This document shows positions 26,241 through 37,469 of a DNA stretch of 64,000 nucleotides, piece by piece. Under the pieces are notes generated by a model. The model searched no databases and was not told the origin of the DNA. It saw nothing but the letters and a program-made list of their open reading frames with translations. The DNA comes from Paratinospora sagittata (taxonomy: Eukaryota; Streptophyta; Magnoliopsida; Ranunculales; Menispermaceae). Where the stretch lies: positions 29,933,308 through 29,997,307 of the forward strand of contig CM069603.1 of NCBI GenBank assembly GCA_035771175.1, written 5' to 3'. The position numbers and the translations under genes were made by a program. Within the stretch, counting starts at the first letter, position 1; each line of letters opens with the position of its first letter.

Positions 26241-26664
26241 GAGAAGTGGGCATGGGACACTTGTCCACTTTCATGCACCAACCTTCACATGTGTTGGTTT
26301 CATACTACCCATACCAACCACATGTACTTTAACCAATCTCATGCTTTCATGTATTTTAAATGTTCAATCCATTTAATACACCAAATTTTCATTCTCATTT
26401 ATTCTTTTATTCAATCAATCCTAACCCATATCAATTCATGGTTTAATGGGCCCATGCATAAATAATAACATATGCATTATACTTTAATTTAACATGACCC
26501 ATATACAATTTATGATACACATATTTATATACATTATCAAGCATCAACTATACAAACATTAAACAACCATCAAACAAACATCAAACATATCAAGACAACA
26601 CATAGAGTTTGGGCAAAATGCAATTGGGTTATGGGCTAGATGAAATAATTTTCGGGGCGTCACA

Positions 26665-28747
26665 ATTTCCTTTCCTAAAACCCTCCTATGACAAGGTTAA
26701 GTCCCCCTATTAGCCAGATAGATGGGCCCAACCAAAGTCATAAGGTTTTCTCAAATCAATGCATCATTTAAAACATTAGAACACATTCATGCTTTCAACA
26801 TACAATATATATAAGTGATATGATGACATAAAAGATATAATCATAAATGAAGTCTACTCACAACCAAGCCTCGCGAGAATATTTAACCACACACGACCAC
26901 CAAACCGAATCAACCCAATCAAGATCCTGAAACATTCATCAATATCCTACCATACATCAATTTCTATGCTCAATCACAGACATTACACATCAACCCTAAA
27001 TCAGCCCACATATAGACAATAGGCCTAAATCCCATCTAATCCCATCATTCAACTCAAATCACATGACTTAGGCCTCTAATGCATAGTTCTCATACATAAA
27101 CCATTCTATTAATCAAAAATACTGATTTTCAATTCCTTAGGCATAAACATGCCCAAATTGGGTCACTTGATCACAAGTAGGCCTAACCCATGATATGGTC
27201 ACAACCACCAAATCAGTAGCATAATCAACCCTAATCATGCTTAATTAAACATAAGTTGCATCAATTCAATGATTCTAGGCCAAAAGCATCAAAAGCCCTA
27301 AAATATGAAATTTTTCATACTTAGGCCATATTGTCGATTTACACTAGGTCACCATGTTCAGCCATGTATATCACTGATTTTGCATCATGGATTCATCAAC
27401 AATGGCAACTAGGTCAACATAGTTGACATGCAAGCTATTTGGAAAGGTCTAAGTTCATATTCTAAATTTGGGTCTAATACAAGCAACCCTACCAATTTTT
27501 CATTTAATATTCTGTTCAGATATATCAATCTACCAACAGAAAATATGTAATCACAAAATCAACCGTACAGATTGAAGTATGTGAAGAAACAAACCTTTTG
27601 TCTAAATATCAGCCCAATCCAACGGTGGACCGAAAAGATAAGTATCTTTGATGAACAAGTCTTTAATCAGACAATTTCTCCTTTCCTGCTGCAAATACTC
27701 AAACTCAGATGACTATATCACACAACATACTTAACTTATAAACATCTCCACCGTTCAGAATACATAAATATCAGTTTTAAACTACATACCCAAATTTTAT
27801 ATCCAGCCAACGGTAGATTGAGGAGATCTATAAGTTTGAGGGAAACGGCTGGAAAAATCTAGACTTTCCGACCAGCTTTGTTTGAGAGGTTATATCACTT
27901 AGACGAAACCTCTAATCAAGATCTCCACCGTTCAGAATGCAGAAATATCAGTTTTAAACTACAAATCCAAATGTTATATCCATCCAACGGTAGATTGAGG
28001 AGATCTATAAGTTTGAGCGAAACGACACGAGAAATCCAGACTTTCCGACCAGCTTGGTTTGAGAGGTTAGATCTCTTAGAAGAAACCTCAAATCAAGATC
28101 TCCACTGTTCAGAATGCAGAACCATAAGCTACGAACTTGCTGAAAAAATTTGAGCTTAATCTGACCATATATGCCGAAGATCCAACTCTTTGATGAAAAT
28201 ATTGCAGAGATTTTCCTCCTGCAACTCCCTCTTTCTTTCTCTTCTTCTTTCCTTTCTCTTCTTTTCTTTTATTTTTTTTCCTTTCTCTCCACTCACCTCA
28301 CTTTCTAGCACATTCTTGGATTAGAGAAGTGGGCATGAGACACTTGTCCACTTTCATGCACCAACCTTCACATGTGTTGGTCTCATACTACCCATACCAA
28401 CCACATGTACTTTAACCAATCTCATGCTTCAATGTATTTTAAATGTCCAATCCATTTAATACACCAAATTTTCATTCTCATTTATCCTTTTATTCAATCA
28501 ATCCTAACCCATATCAATTCATGGTTTAATGGACCCATGCATAAATAATAACATATGCATTATACTTTAATTTAACATGACCCATATACAATTTATATTA
28601 CACATATTTATATACATTATCAAGCATCAACTATACAAACATTAAACAACCATCAAACAAACACCAACCATATCAAGGCAACACATAGAGTTTGGGCAAA
28701 GTGCAATTGGGTTATGGGCTAGATGAAATAATTTTCGGAGCGTCACA
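26665..28747 (-). mobile_element. Tekay-family LTR D, left part missing
   Basis: Aligns with the right two-thirds of the Tekay LTRs, from the aaaaccctcctatgac block to the end cggagcgtcaca at 28747, and includes the 176-bp repeats (about 27.74-28.19 kb). Its left 800 bp or so is absent; it starts abruptly after LTR C. It is followed by ggttt at 28748-28752, which matches the 5 bp in front of FB1. Confidence 0.8.
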
Positions 28748-28981
28748 GGTTTTTCCCAAGGAATTGATCTCATGGTTTAACCTACTCTGGTAAGTTTAAG
28801 CATGTTCCATTTCAATAAAACATTTTATGCATTCAAATAACAATGCAATAATAGTGTTATGCTTACATTTCTCAAACAAGTTCATACATACAATGTCACA
28901 CATAAAACCAAGGGTAGAAATACTCACAATAGTACAATCTCTTTTACCAAAATACACCCTTAATCCGGCTACTGCACAAGC

Positions 28982-29475
28982 TGTCACACCCCGCAGGATG
29001 TGATGAGTACTCTACCCCTCAACCACACAGGTCTATTGGGAGCACTCCAGCCGTTACATACCACATAATATTGTCACACCCCAGTACACAGCACACCGCA
29101 GCGTCTAGTACCCCCGGGATCATTTGTCCATACTATTCACTTATGAATAGTACAGGGCCTCCCCCAGATTCGGACTCACAACCTCATAAGGTTTGATTTC
29201 GCAATCTGAGTAACCACTGAGCCAATGGCTCAGTGGTTACTCAAGTTGCGAATTCTAACTCCTTAAGGGAGGTTGCGAGTTCGAACTTGGGGGAGGCCCT
29301 TTACTATTCATGAGGGAATAGTAGGGACAAATAATCGTTTCGATGTAGACCAGCTGCGGTTGGGTTGCTACATGGCGATATGACAATATTATGTGGTACT
29401 ATGGCTGGGGTATGCGTACCCATCACATCCCGGGGGTACTAGACACTGCGGTGTGCTGTGTACTGGGGTGTGACA
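28982..29475. mobile_element. Foldback element FB2 with two divergent tRNA-like cores
   Basis: A 494-bp near-complete palindrome centred near 29224 (gagcca-a-tggctc). The ends are TGTCACACCCCG and TGGGGTGTGACA. A perfect 5-bp target duplication caagc lies at 28977-28981 and 29476-29480. Each arm holds a tRNA-like block. On the right arm: A box TGGCTCAGTGG at 29226-29236, then B box GAGTTCGAAC near 29278. The left arm has the same in reverse. No protein is encoded. Confidence 0.85.
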
Positions 29476-29594
29476 CAAGCAGCTCACTAAATCTACTTGC
29501 ATACACAGCCAAATCTCGCCAATTTCATTGACACTTCTCTGTAATTTGCACAACAAAGTCTCATTCAATCACGATCCTGAAGTAATTCATATCA

Positions 29595-32500
29595 TGTCAC
29601 GACCCACGATCAGTGACGTCATGACTGGCATGGAACCCTGGGTATATCCTCCTTCGATATCTCCGGCATCCCGTCAGCCTCATCTAACAACACACCATAA
29701 TCCCAATATAACATCAAAACATATGGACATAAACAGATCATCAATATAAATACAATTCCAAATTGACAACTATAAAATTTGATAAGTCCATAATGTTCAA
29801 AATATACAAAATCATACTTAACCATAAATACAACTCATCTATGTGTTAAGTATAAACAAAAGGTGTTACTTAGTACAAATTATCAAAATGCGAAAAAGTA
29901 CTAAAACACCTACATCACCAAAATACAGGGAAATGCTCCGCAGCTAAGCCTTTCCCTTCCCCTTCCTATCCGAACCTGAAATGATAAGAATGAGGAGTGA
30001 ACTACAACAAGCTCAGTGAATGTTTTCTACAAGTGGCAACATATATATGCATTTAGATAAAACATTGCAAGATCATTAAAACCATTTAAACAACATGGGT
30101 ATATACAAGATTACATACATGCCAAATATAATGCATTATGTCATAACCAAGACATTGCATATCATTTTCTAAACATGCATATGTAATCCTAAACACCTCC
30201 TGAGTAAGAATCAATACAAGAGTCTGAGTGCGCGATACTCATTACCCGATTGTCTTCTTACCCATATTCTATTAGGATTCCATGGATCGGGCATGTCACC
30301 AGGATACAATCTTTTCTAGGAGATCCCTTCTGCACCTACCATTGAAACCCTCTGCAAGGTCCACAATTGAGGATCCCCATTTAGCCCAATGGAATTCCAT
30401 AAGAATCTCATGCTTAGGAGATGCAACATAACTCAATTGCTAACCTAACTAGACTATGCTCAAATTCATTTCTTGAATCATTAAATCATGCATACTACAT
30501 TAGATAAGCATTCAAAACACTTTTATACTACAATGCCACATATAGAAACCAAAAGTAAGGAAACACTCACAAATCGATTGGCTAGACTAGCCAATCCAAA
30601 TCCAACCAATAAGGTACTAGGATGCCACCAAAACACTCATATGCACCTCAACCACCAATTGGCTTAATTGGGACACTTGGATCACTCACAAACCCTGCAT
30701 ATAACATGGCTCATTTTTCATTAAAATCAGTTCAAATGCATGACATTTCACCATGATTAACCCCAATTTAATAGCCAATTTAAGACTCTAGAATGGTTGC
30801 ACCCATGAACTAACCTATATAGCTCAATCAACCCATTTTATATCTAATTAATACACATTTTACCCAAAAGAATGCAATAGGTTGATTCTCATGATCCAAC
30901 CATCATAATACAATGCATTCAATCATAATTAGGTCAATTTTATCAATTGTCTTAGTCTAGGTCAAAATCCTCAAATTTGGGCAAATCCCCAAATTCATGG
31001 TGTCACACCCTGGGTTGCACAGCGTGCCCCCTACACAGGTGTGGGCGCACCCCCTCGGGGCGAACGCCTACCCATTATGGATCCATAATATTGTCATATC
31101 GCCATGTAGCAACCCAACCGCAGCTGGTTTACATCGAAACGTTATTTGTCTGCCACTATTCATGAATAGTGCAGGGCATTGGCTCAGTGGTCACTAGGAA
31201 TGCGAAATCTAACTCCTTAAGGGAGGTCTCAAGTTCGATTCCTAGGGAGGCCCTGCACTATTCATGAATAGTGGCAGACAAATAATCGTTTCGATGTAAA
31301 CCAGTTGCGGTTGGGTTGCTACATGGCGATATGACAATATTATGTGATACTATGGCTAGGCGTTCACCCCGAGGGGGTGCGCCCACACTTGGGTAGGGGG
31401 CACGCTGTGCAACCCAGGGTGTGACAAAAAGGCCTCATGTATACATAAGGCCTTTTTGTCAGGACTTCGTATACATAATATTGTCTCCACTGTAGCGCAT
31501 TACAGTGTCCTTTGTCCCCCTGCACACCGTAGTGCACAGGGAGGGCCTCCCCCAGTTCGAACCCAGGACCTCCCCCTCAGGGAGTCCTCCGTCGCAACCG
31601 AGTGGCCACTGAACCAACCGCTCAGTGGTTACTAGGAATGCGAAATCTAACTCCTTAAGGGAGGTCTCGAGTTCGATTCCTAGGGAGGCCCTACACTATT
31701 CATGAATAGTGGCAGACAAATAATCGTTTCGATGTAGACCAGCTGCGGTTTGGTTGCTACATGGCGATATGACAATATTATGTGGTACTATGGCTAGGCG
31801 TTCGCCCCGAGGGGGTGCGCCCACACCTGGTAGGGGGCACGCTGTGCAACCCAGGGTGTGACACATGGCCTAGGCCAAATTTGCACTCCAGCAAGCAAGA
31901 TCGGCAAATTGAACCATCAATCATCCACATTTACCCATTATATCAACATATATGACATGCAACTTGAATGAAAAACCCTAAGTCCATAACCTAGGTCTAG
32001 GTCAAATACATGGCTAAACAATAATTACACTCCTAATTCAATGCACTATTCGGATGTAGCAAACTGCCAAACGAAATGTCCAATAACTAAATTAACCGTT
32101 CTGATTCAAAAACATCAAGAGACAAACATTCTGTCCAAAATTTAGCTAAATCCAACGGTAGATCAAAGAGATGTGGCTCTTTGATTAAGACAGCTCTAAT
32201 TGAACAGTTTCTCCTCTCCTGCTGGAAATACTTGAACTCAGACAATTATATCTCCCAAAATACTCCACCAGTCAATATCTTAACCGTCATAATGCAACAC
32301 GTTCAGTTGTGAACCATCTACTGAAGTATCACATCCATCCAATAGATTTAGGAGATCCAGTAGTTTGATCTAAACTGTGCGAGAAATCCAGATTTTTTGA
32401 CCAGCTGTGTTTGAGAGGTTATATCTCTCAGAAGAAAACTCCAATCAAGATCTCCACCGACCAAAATGAAGAACCATAAGAGACGAATTGGTTAAAAAAA

Positions 32501-33123
32501 GTTTCAGCTTGATCCGACCACAAATCTAAGAGATGATCAAAACGTTGCTAAGACTCCCCTTCAAGCAACTTCCTCTCTCTTTCTCTTCTCTTCTTTTCTC
32601 TCAACCTTAATCTCTCAAAAACGTCCCCCAAGGAAGAAAATGAGAGATTGAGGCACATGTTACACCCACATGCACCCATTTTGCCAAGTGTTGATCATGC
32701 TCCAACACCATGCCAAGTGTTTGCTCAAGGGCTCATTTTTTAGCCACATGGCATTTACCCAATCACAACCTCACATGTGAGTTGTTAACCAATCCACTAA
32801 TTCCAACAATTCCATCATTTTTTTCATTTATTTAATCAATACATGCCCATTTAAAATCATGTTCCAATTGGTCCTATTATACAATTAATAACACATACAT
32901 TAATATTAATATGTCACTAGTAATATATTACTTTTAGTGATGTGTATTATTATCACTATCAATGTCATTAGCACATAAATGACAATATTAATAATGATAA
33001 TTCTCTAAATTAGCATGCAAAGGCACTTGAACTAACACACATCAAGCATCAAATGCTTATACGTACATGTATACGGGTACTCTGCAGGTCATGATGACAT
33101 CATCCTAAGGTACGGGCGTTACA
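29595..33123 (-). mobile_element. Solo LTR F2 (about 2.66 kb), inside E1
   Basis: Left end tgtcacgaccc, right end ggtacgggcgttaca (minus strand TGTAACGCCC...GGGTCGTGACA). Flanks are tatca (29590-29594) and tacca (33124-33128), a 5-bp duplication with one transition. It shares blocks with the Tekay LTRs, such as the tttctcctctcctgctg block near 32210 and the ccaccgaccaaaatgaag block near 32455, so it is a diverged relative. It is interrupted by foldback element FB3. No coding region. Confidence 0.8.
31001..31863. mobile_element. Composite foldback element FB3 with tRNA-like cores
   Basis: 863 bp bounded by TGTCACACCCTGGG and CCCAGGGTGTGACA, with a perfect 5-bp target duplication catgg at 30996-31000 and 31864-31868. 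Unit 1 (31001-31426) is a hairpin of two 177-bp arms around a 72-bp tRNA-like core (31178-31249; A box TGGCTCAGTGG at 31180, B box GTTCGATTC at 31233). A short palindromic linker (aaaaggcct...aggcctttt) leads to unit 2 (31457-31863). Its left arm is of a different subfamily (starts TGTCAGGAC), its right arm matches unit 1, and it holds tRNA-like blocks facing both ways. Both units sit within one target duplication. Confidence 0.85.
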
Positions 33124-33589
33124 TACCAATTCACATAAAACATCACAAAATTTGCTTCCAAACCCTCGGCTGCTTTAGCAACAGTTGGGTTGGAGCATAC
33201 ACGCATGCAACCATCATTTTCCTACAATTTAACATTCCAATAACTCAAATTTCATCAAAGGTTCACTTAATTATAGAATCACATACCAAAACCCACGAAT
33301 TTGGCACAATTCAGAATCACCCAATTCACCAAATCAACCGTGCAAATCCTACCAAATTCATATATGTTATACAACTTGAAGAGAAGAACAAGAATATGGA
33401 ATTTTTAGCCCAAAAACCATAATCCTTACCGTGGATTCAACAACCCTAGGCTTGTTCCCTCTTCTCTCTTCATTTCTCCTCTTTCTTCTGCTCAAAACCA
33501 GTTGAAATAGTTGAGAAATGACAAAGAAATCATCTTAAATGTAGCTAAACCGCCACACTGTCCACTTAAAAAAATATGTCAAAAGGCCT

Positions 33590-33864
33590 AGGAGCACGTT
33601 TCTCCTAATCAGGAGCGCCCTCTTCCTTGCCCAGAAAAATAGGTCCTTCTCTGGAATAGCAAGGAAGGCACTGCTTCCTCCTAAAAGCGTAATGCTCCAT
33701 CCTAGGAGCGCACTTCTGTCCAAAATCCTGAAAATTTAATATTCTATTTTTCACCACTGCAGCGCGCTTCTCCCTTAGGGAGCGTGTTGCTACTCAAGTC
33801 CAAAATTTCACTCTCTATCTGCCACCACTAGAGCATGCTGCTCTTCTAGGGAGCGGGCTCCTTA
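33590..33864. repeat. Array of short palindromes in LTR E1
   Basis: About eight imperfect palindromes of the type AGGAGCGCGCTCCT, for example at 33590, 33611, 33662, 33704, 33760, 33778, 33830 and 33849. Close pairs are 18-21 bp apart. The same array is in solo LTR G near 53450. Confidence 0.8.
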
Positions 33865-34061
33865 ATGTTCAGACCAAAATTTTCTTTAAGTGTCACACTT
33901 TTTATGCTAGACCTAGGGTCTCAGGGTTCCTACATCACTAAGATACACACATTCATCATATTTTAAGGTCATATACGTACGTATATGCATATAAATATGT
34001 TTGACAATATGTACAAGTCAAAGTATAAGTTTGACTTCAAATTATGGGGTGTTACACTAGG

Positions 34062-36610
34062 ACGCCCCATTGAGTGACATGTTGCAATTTCCTCAAGGTG
34101 TTTCAAAAAATAAGGGGCACTACATTGGCGCCTGGATCCAGTGATAAATAAGCAAGGGTCTCTACACTACGGACGAGTGCAAGTAAAGAAGTTAGTCTAA
34201 AAAGAAACTAGTAATCTTAGGGTAGCAACTTGAAACATATGAACATTAAAAGGTGAAGGAACGTAAATTGTAGACACTATGATTAAAAGAAAAGTAAACA
34301 TAATATGCTTACAAGAGACCAAATAGGTAGATGAAAAATCTAGCGAAATAGAGATGACATAGTTTAAATTAATTATATTACATTGAGAAACATAAAAATA
34401 GAAATGAAGTATGAATAATTATAGACACAAACTTTAAAGAATATGTAGTCAAAGTAACTAGGAAAGGTGATAGAATTATGTTAATAAAACTTATTATAAA
34501 AAACAACATAATCAATATAGTTAGTGCATATGCAACCCAAGTAGGATTATACCAACAAACTACGACACAATTTTGGGAAGACATGAATGAATTATTTCAA
34601 AAATTATCTTAGGGAGAAAAGATATATATATATATATTTTGGAGGAGACTTTAATGGACATGTAGAAAAAAAAAGAGGGTTGGATATGAAATGGTGCATG
34701 GAAGATATGGATTTGGGGATATGAATGATATTTAGTTGAGCCTGCTAGATTTTGCAATAGCATATGACCTTATATTAGCAAACGCTTTAGAAAGAGAGAA
34801 GAAAATTCAATAACATTTAAAAGTAGTTCTAATAAAAACCAAATAGATTTCCTTCTTAATTAGAAAGGTTGACAAAGTACATGTAAAGACTGCAAAGTTA
34901 TTTCAAAAGAAAGCTTAACTTCACATCATAGGATAATGGTAGTAGATAGATGTATAAAGAGGAAATCTAGGTCAAAATGAAAATTTATGAACACAATAGT
35001 TAAATGTAACTAAATAGATAAAAAATGTAGCCAAAGAGGTCCTAGGAAAATAAAAAGGTGTAGGTCCATTAGGGAAAAAAACTCAGTTATAGAATGAAGA
35101 AGTTCAAACTTCTATAAAACTTAAAAGGACAGACTACAAAATTTGGCAATAGGTTAAGGATGTAGAAAGCTTTCAAAATTATAGAAATGCAAAAAAAAGA
35201 AGCTAAAAAAGTGGTAGGTAATGTTAAACTTAAAGTGCGCGATAGTTTCTATACTAAGTTAGATACAAAAGAAGGTGAAAGGATTATATATGAACTATCA
35301 AAACTGAGGGAAAGAAAGACAAAAGATCTTGACTATATTAAATGTGTTAAAAGCGAAAATGCTAGTATCTTACTAATTAAAAGAAGAAAGGATAAAATTA
35401 AGAGTGATGGAAAACTTATTTTGAAAAATTATCAAATGAAAATCATTTAGCAAAGTTAAGTGTAAAAGGACTTGACAATATCAGGGACTAATGAAAATAA
35501 ATTCTTCTATAGAATTACCATGAAAAAAAAATGTAAAGGTTTTGGTAGTAGATGTGATTCCTATGGAGATCTGGAAGAGCCTAGGGCAAATTAGAGGCTT
35601 GTGGTTAACCAAGTTATTTAACAAAATTATAGCAACTAGGAGAATGTCACACCTGGGTTGCACACAGTGCCCCCTACCCAGGGTGATGAGTAACCCCGCA
35701 GGGCATACTCCAGCCATTATAGAACCATAATATTGTCTCATCCCAGTACACAACCCACTCAACAGTGTCTAGTACCCCGGGATCATTTGTTCACACTATT
35801 CATGATGAATAGTATGGACAAATGATCCTGGGGGTACTAGACACTGTTGAGTGGGCTGCGTACTGGGATGGGACAATATTATGTGGTGTTATGGTTGGAG
35901 TATGCCTTGCGGGGGTACTCATCACCCTGGGTAGGGGGCACTGTGTGCAATCCAGGTGTGACAGAGAATGTCTAATAATTGGAAGAAAAACATCTTAATA
36001 CTCGTATATAAAAATAAAGGAGAAATTCAAAATAGCACAAATTATAAAGGAATTAAATTAATGGGTCATACAATGAAATTGTGGGAAAGAGTAATAGAAA
36101 ATAGTGTACAAGTTGAAAAATGAACAGTAGGTAAAACTAACGAATTTTCAATTAAAGTAGGTTTATACTAAAGTATAGCCCCTACCTCTTTGCACAAGTT
36201 ATGGATGAATTGACTAAACATATTCAAGAAAATATTTCACGGTGTATATTATTTGTTGATGATATAGTATTGATTGATAAAATTGTAAACACTAAACTTG
36301 AGATTTGGAGAGATGCTCAAGAATTCAAGATTTTAGTAGGACTACGACTAAACACATTAAATGTAATTTTAATAGAAGTAGAACTACAAATGAAGAGATA
36401 GTGAAGATAGGATGTCTAGAGATACCAATGAGTGAAAATTTTAGGTATTTGAGATCTATTATACATTCAGAAAGAGAAATAAGTGAGGATGCGAGTCTTT
36501 GAGTTAAAGCATGATGAGTCAAGTGGAGTAGTTAAAAGGGAGAATTTTATAGAGTTGTCATTAGGCTAGCCATGCTACTATATAGTTGTTAATGCTCATT
36601 TTGACGTAGA
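34062..36610 (+). mobile_element. Decayed RTE-type LINE
   Basis: Broken plus-strand frames give, in order, an endonuclease start (NLRVATWNI-like near 34218, then NIICLQETK near 34300, GDFNGHV near 34645), a reverse transcriptase part (NYKGIKLMGHTMKLWERVIE near 36045), the catalytic-site remnant LFVDDIVLID near 36245, and a late RT block (MSENFRYLRSIIHSE near 36430). This order and wording match plant RTE-clade LINEs. Many stops and frame changes make it inactive. A foldback element splits it at 35645-35963. Confidence 0.8.
35645..35963. mobile_element. Foldback element FB4 (no tRNA-like core), in the RTE LINE
   Basis: 319-bp hairpin with ends TGTCACACCTGG and CCAGGTGTGACA, and a perfect 5-bp target duplication gagaa at 35640-35644 and 35964-35968. 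Arms match outer parts of FB1-FB3 (the aatattgtctcatcccag and tgtctagtaccccgggatc blocks), but the loop is only tattcatgatgaata, so the tRNA-like core is absent. Removing the element and one gagaa makes the surrounding LINE frame continuous (ATRRM then SNNWKKNI). Confidence 0.9.
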
Positions 36611-37330
36611 ATTATTACCTTATAATAGAGCATTATCATATTTTAAGGCTCATGATTGAATAATTAGTTATAAAATATATTTGACTTCTTCATTACATAA
36701 ATCCATATATTTTCTAAGAAGCAAATATGTCAATTTTAAAATCACAGACGTGCATAATTCAAGTTCATCATAATTTAATTTTTCATTACGCGATATTGTA
36801 TTAATTGTAGGAAAAGTAGATGTAATGAGAAGTTGATCATTGTGACGTCTCCCAATATACCGGAGAGGTGAGTTGCTCGGGCTAGTACTTAACACCGAGC
36901 ACTAGTAACCCTATCTTGCATACCACCTACACAAAGTTCCATACAAGATATGTATTCCATACCGAAGTAAACTCAATCCCTGAACAAGTCCACAAGGTAT
37001 AAATAATTTAAGGCTATATTAGACCATAACATGTTAAGCCATAAGTCTCATATCACCTAATAAAGTCCACACCAAGTGTGCGGAAGTATGAAAGCCAAAT
37101 AAATGGGTTCAATCAACCCAAACCAATCCATACATAATTTAAATGTCCAAATAAAATTATAGAGTACTAAAACAAGAAATAATAACACCTAAGTCCTACA
37201 CTACCGTCACATCGTCTATACTCACTTCTAATTCGAGTGAGCTTTCTGATCAACTCTCGACTCTTTTACCCCTATATAAGGTATTAGAAGATCCTAAAAG
37301 AATTAGAAGTATGATTTTTGAAGAAAAAAT
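36611..37330. other. Spacer with a candidate LTR edge
   Basis: No gene. From 36841 the sequence TGTGACGTCTCCC looks like the start of a gypsy LTR in plus orientation, but no matching end or target duplication was found. The rest is AT-rich. Confidence 0.35.
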
Positions 37331-37334
37331 GTTG

Positions 37335-37394
37335 TCGAAAGCTCGCCATTGTGGCGAGTTTCCGCTTAGATCGGTTCAGCCACGCAAGGCTGAA
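37335..37394. repeat. Two palindromes, MULE-leader type
   Basis: Palindrome 1 near 37336-37365 (gaaagctcgcc ... ggcgagtttcc) and palindrome 2 near 37374-37393 (ggttcagcc ... ggctgaac). The same two kinds of palindrome occur next to each other, in reverse orientation, at 53892-53960 in the right end of the second MULE. Confidence 0.7.
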
Positions 37395-37469
37395 CTAATC
37401 TAGGGCCTCTAATTTTCTTTTTTCTTTTTTTTTTTTAATAAATCAATAACTATTTTATTTTATGTAGAT

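Larger units (their letters stand above)
13297..26664 (-). mobile_element. Tekay-family LTR C, split by the young element
   Basis: The left part 13297-14102 begins tgtggcgaccccgc and the right part 24418-26664 ends cggggcgtcaca. Together they make about 3.05 kb and align along their length with the 2961-bp LTRs of the element inserted in it. It is clearly older than those LTRs (many differences). It has no matching flanking duplication (caatc on the left, atttc on the right), so at least one border was rearranged. Confidence 0.8.
12343..34056 (-). mobile_element. Solo LTR E1 (about 2.0 kb), opened by nested insertions
   Basis: The outermost layer of the 12-34 kb stack. The left end is tgtcgcaaccccc and the right end ggggtgttaca; on the minus strand it reads TGTAACACCCC...GGGTTGCGACA, the TG...CA form of an LTR. 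A perfect 5-bp target duplication ctagg lies at 12338-12342 and 34057-34061. The E1 pieces are 12343-13044, 28753-28981, 29481-29594 and 33129-34056, together about 1.97 kb. It resembles the uninterrupted solo LTR at 51829-53875. No internal coding region or second LTR belongs to it. Confidence 0.85.

Noticed and set aside
31001..31863. CRISPR-like spaced repeats or a Cassandra (5S) element
   Set aside because: The repeats are two arms of a palindrome, not a spacer array, and the core has tRNA-type A and B boxes rather than a 5S internal control region.
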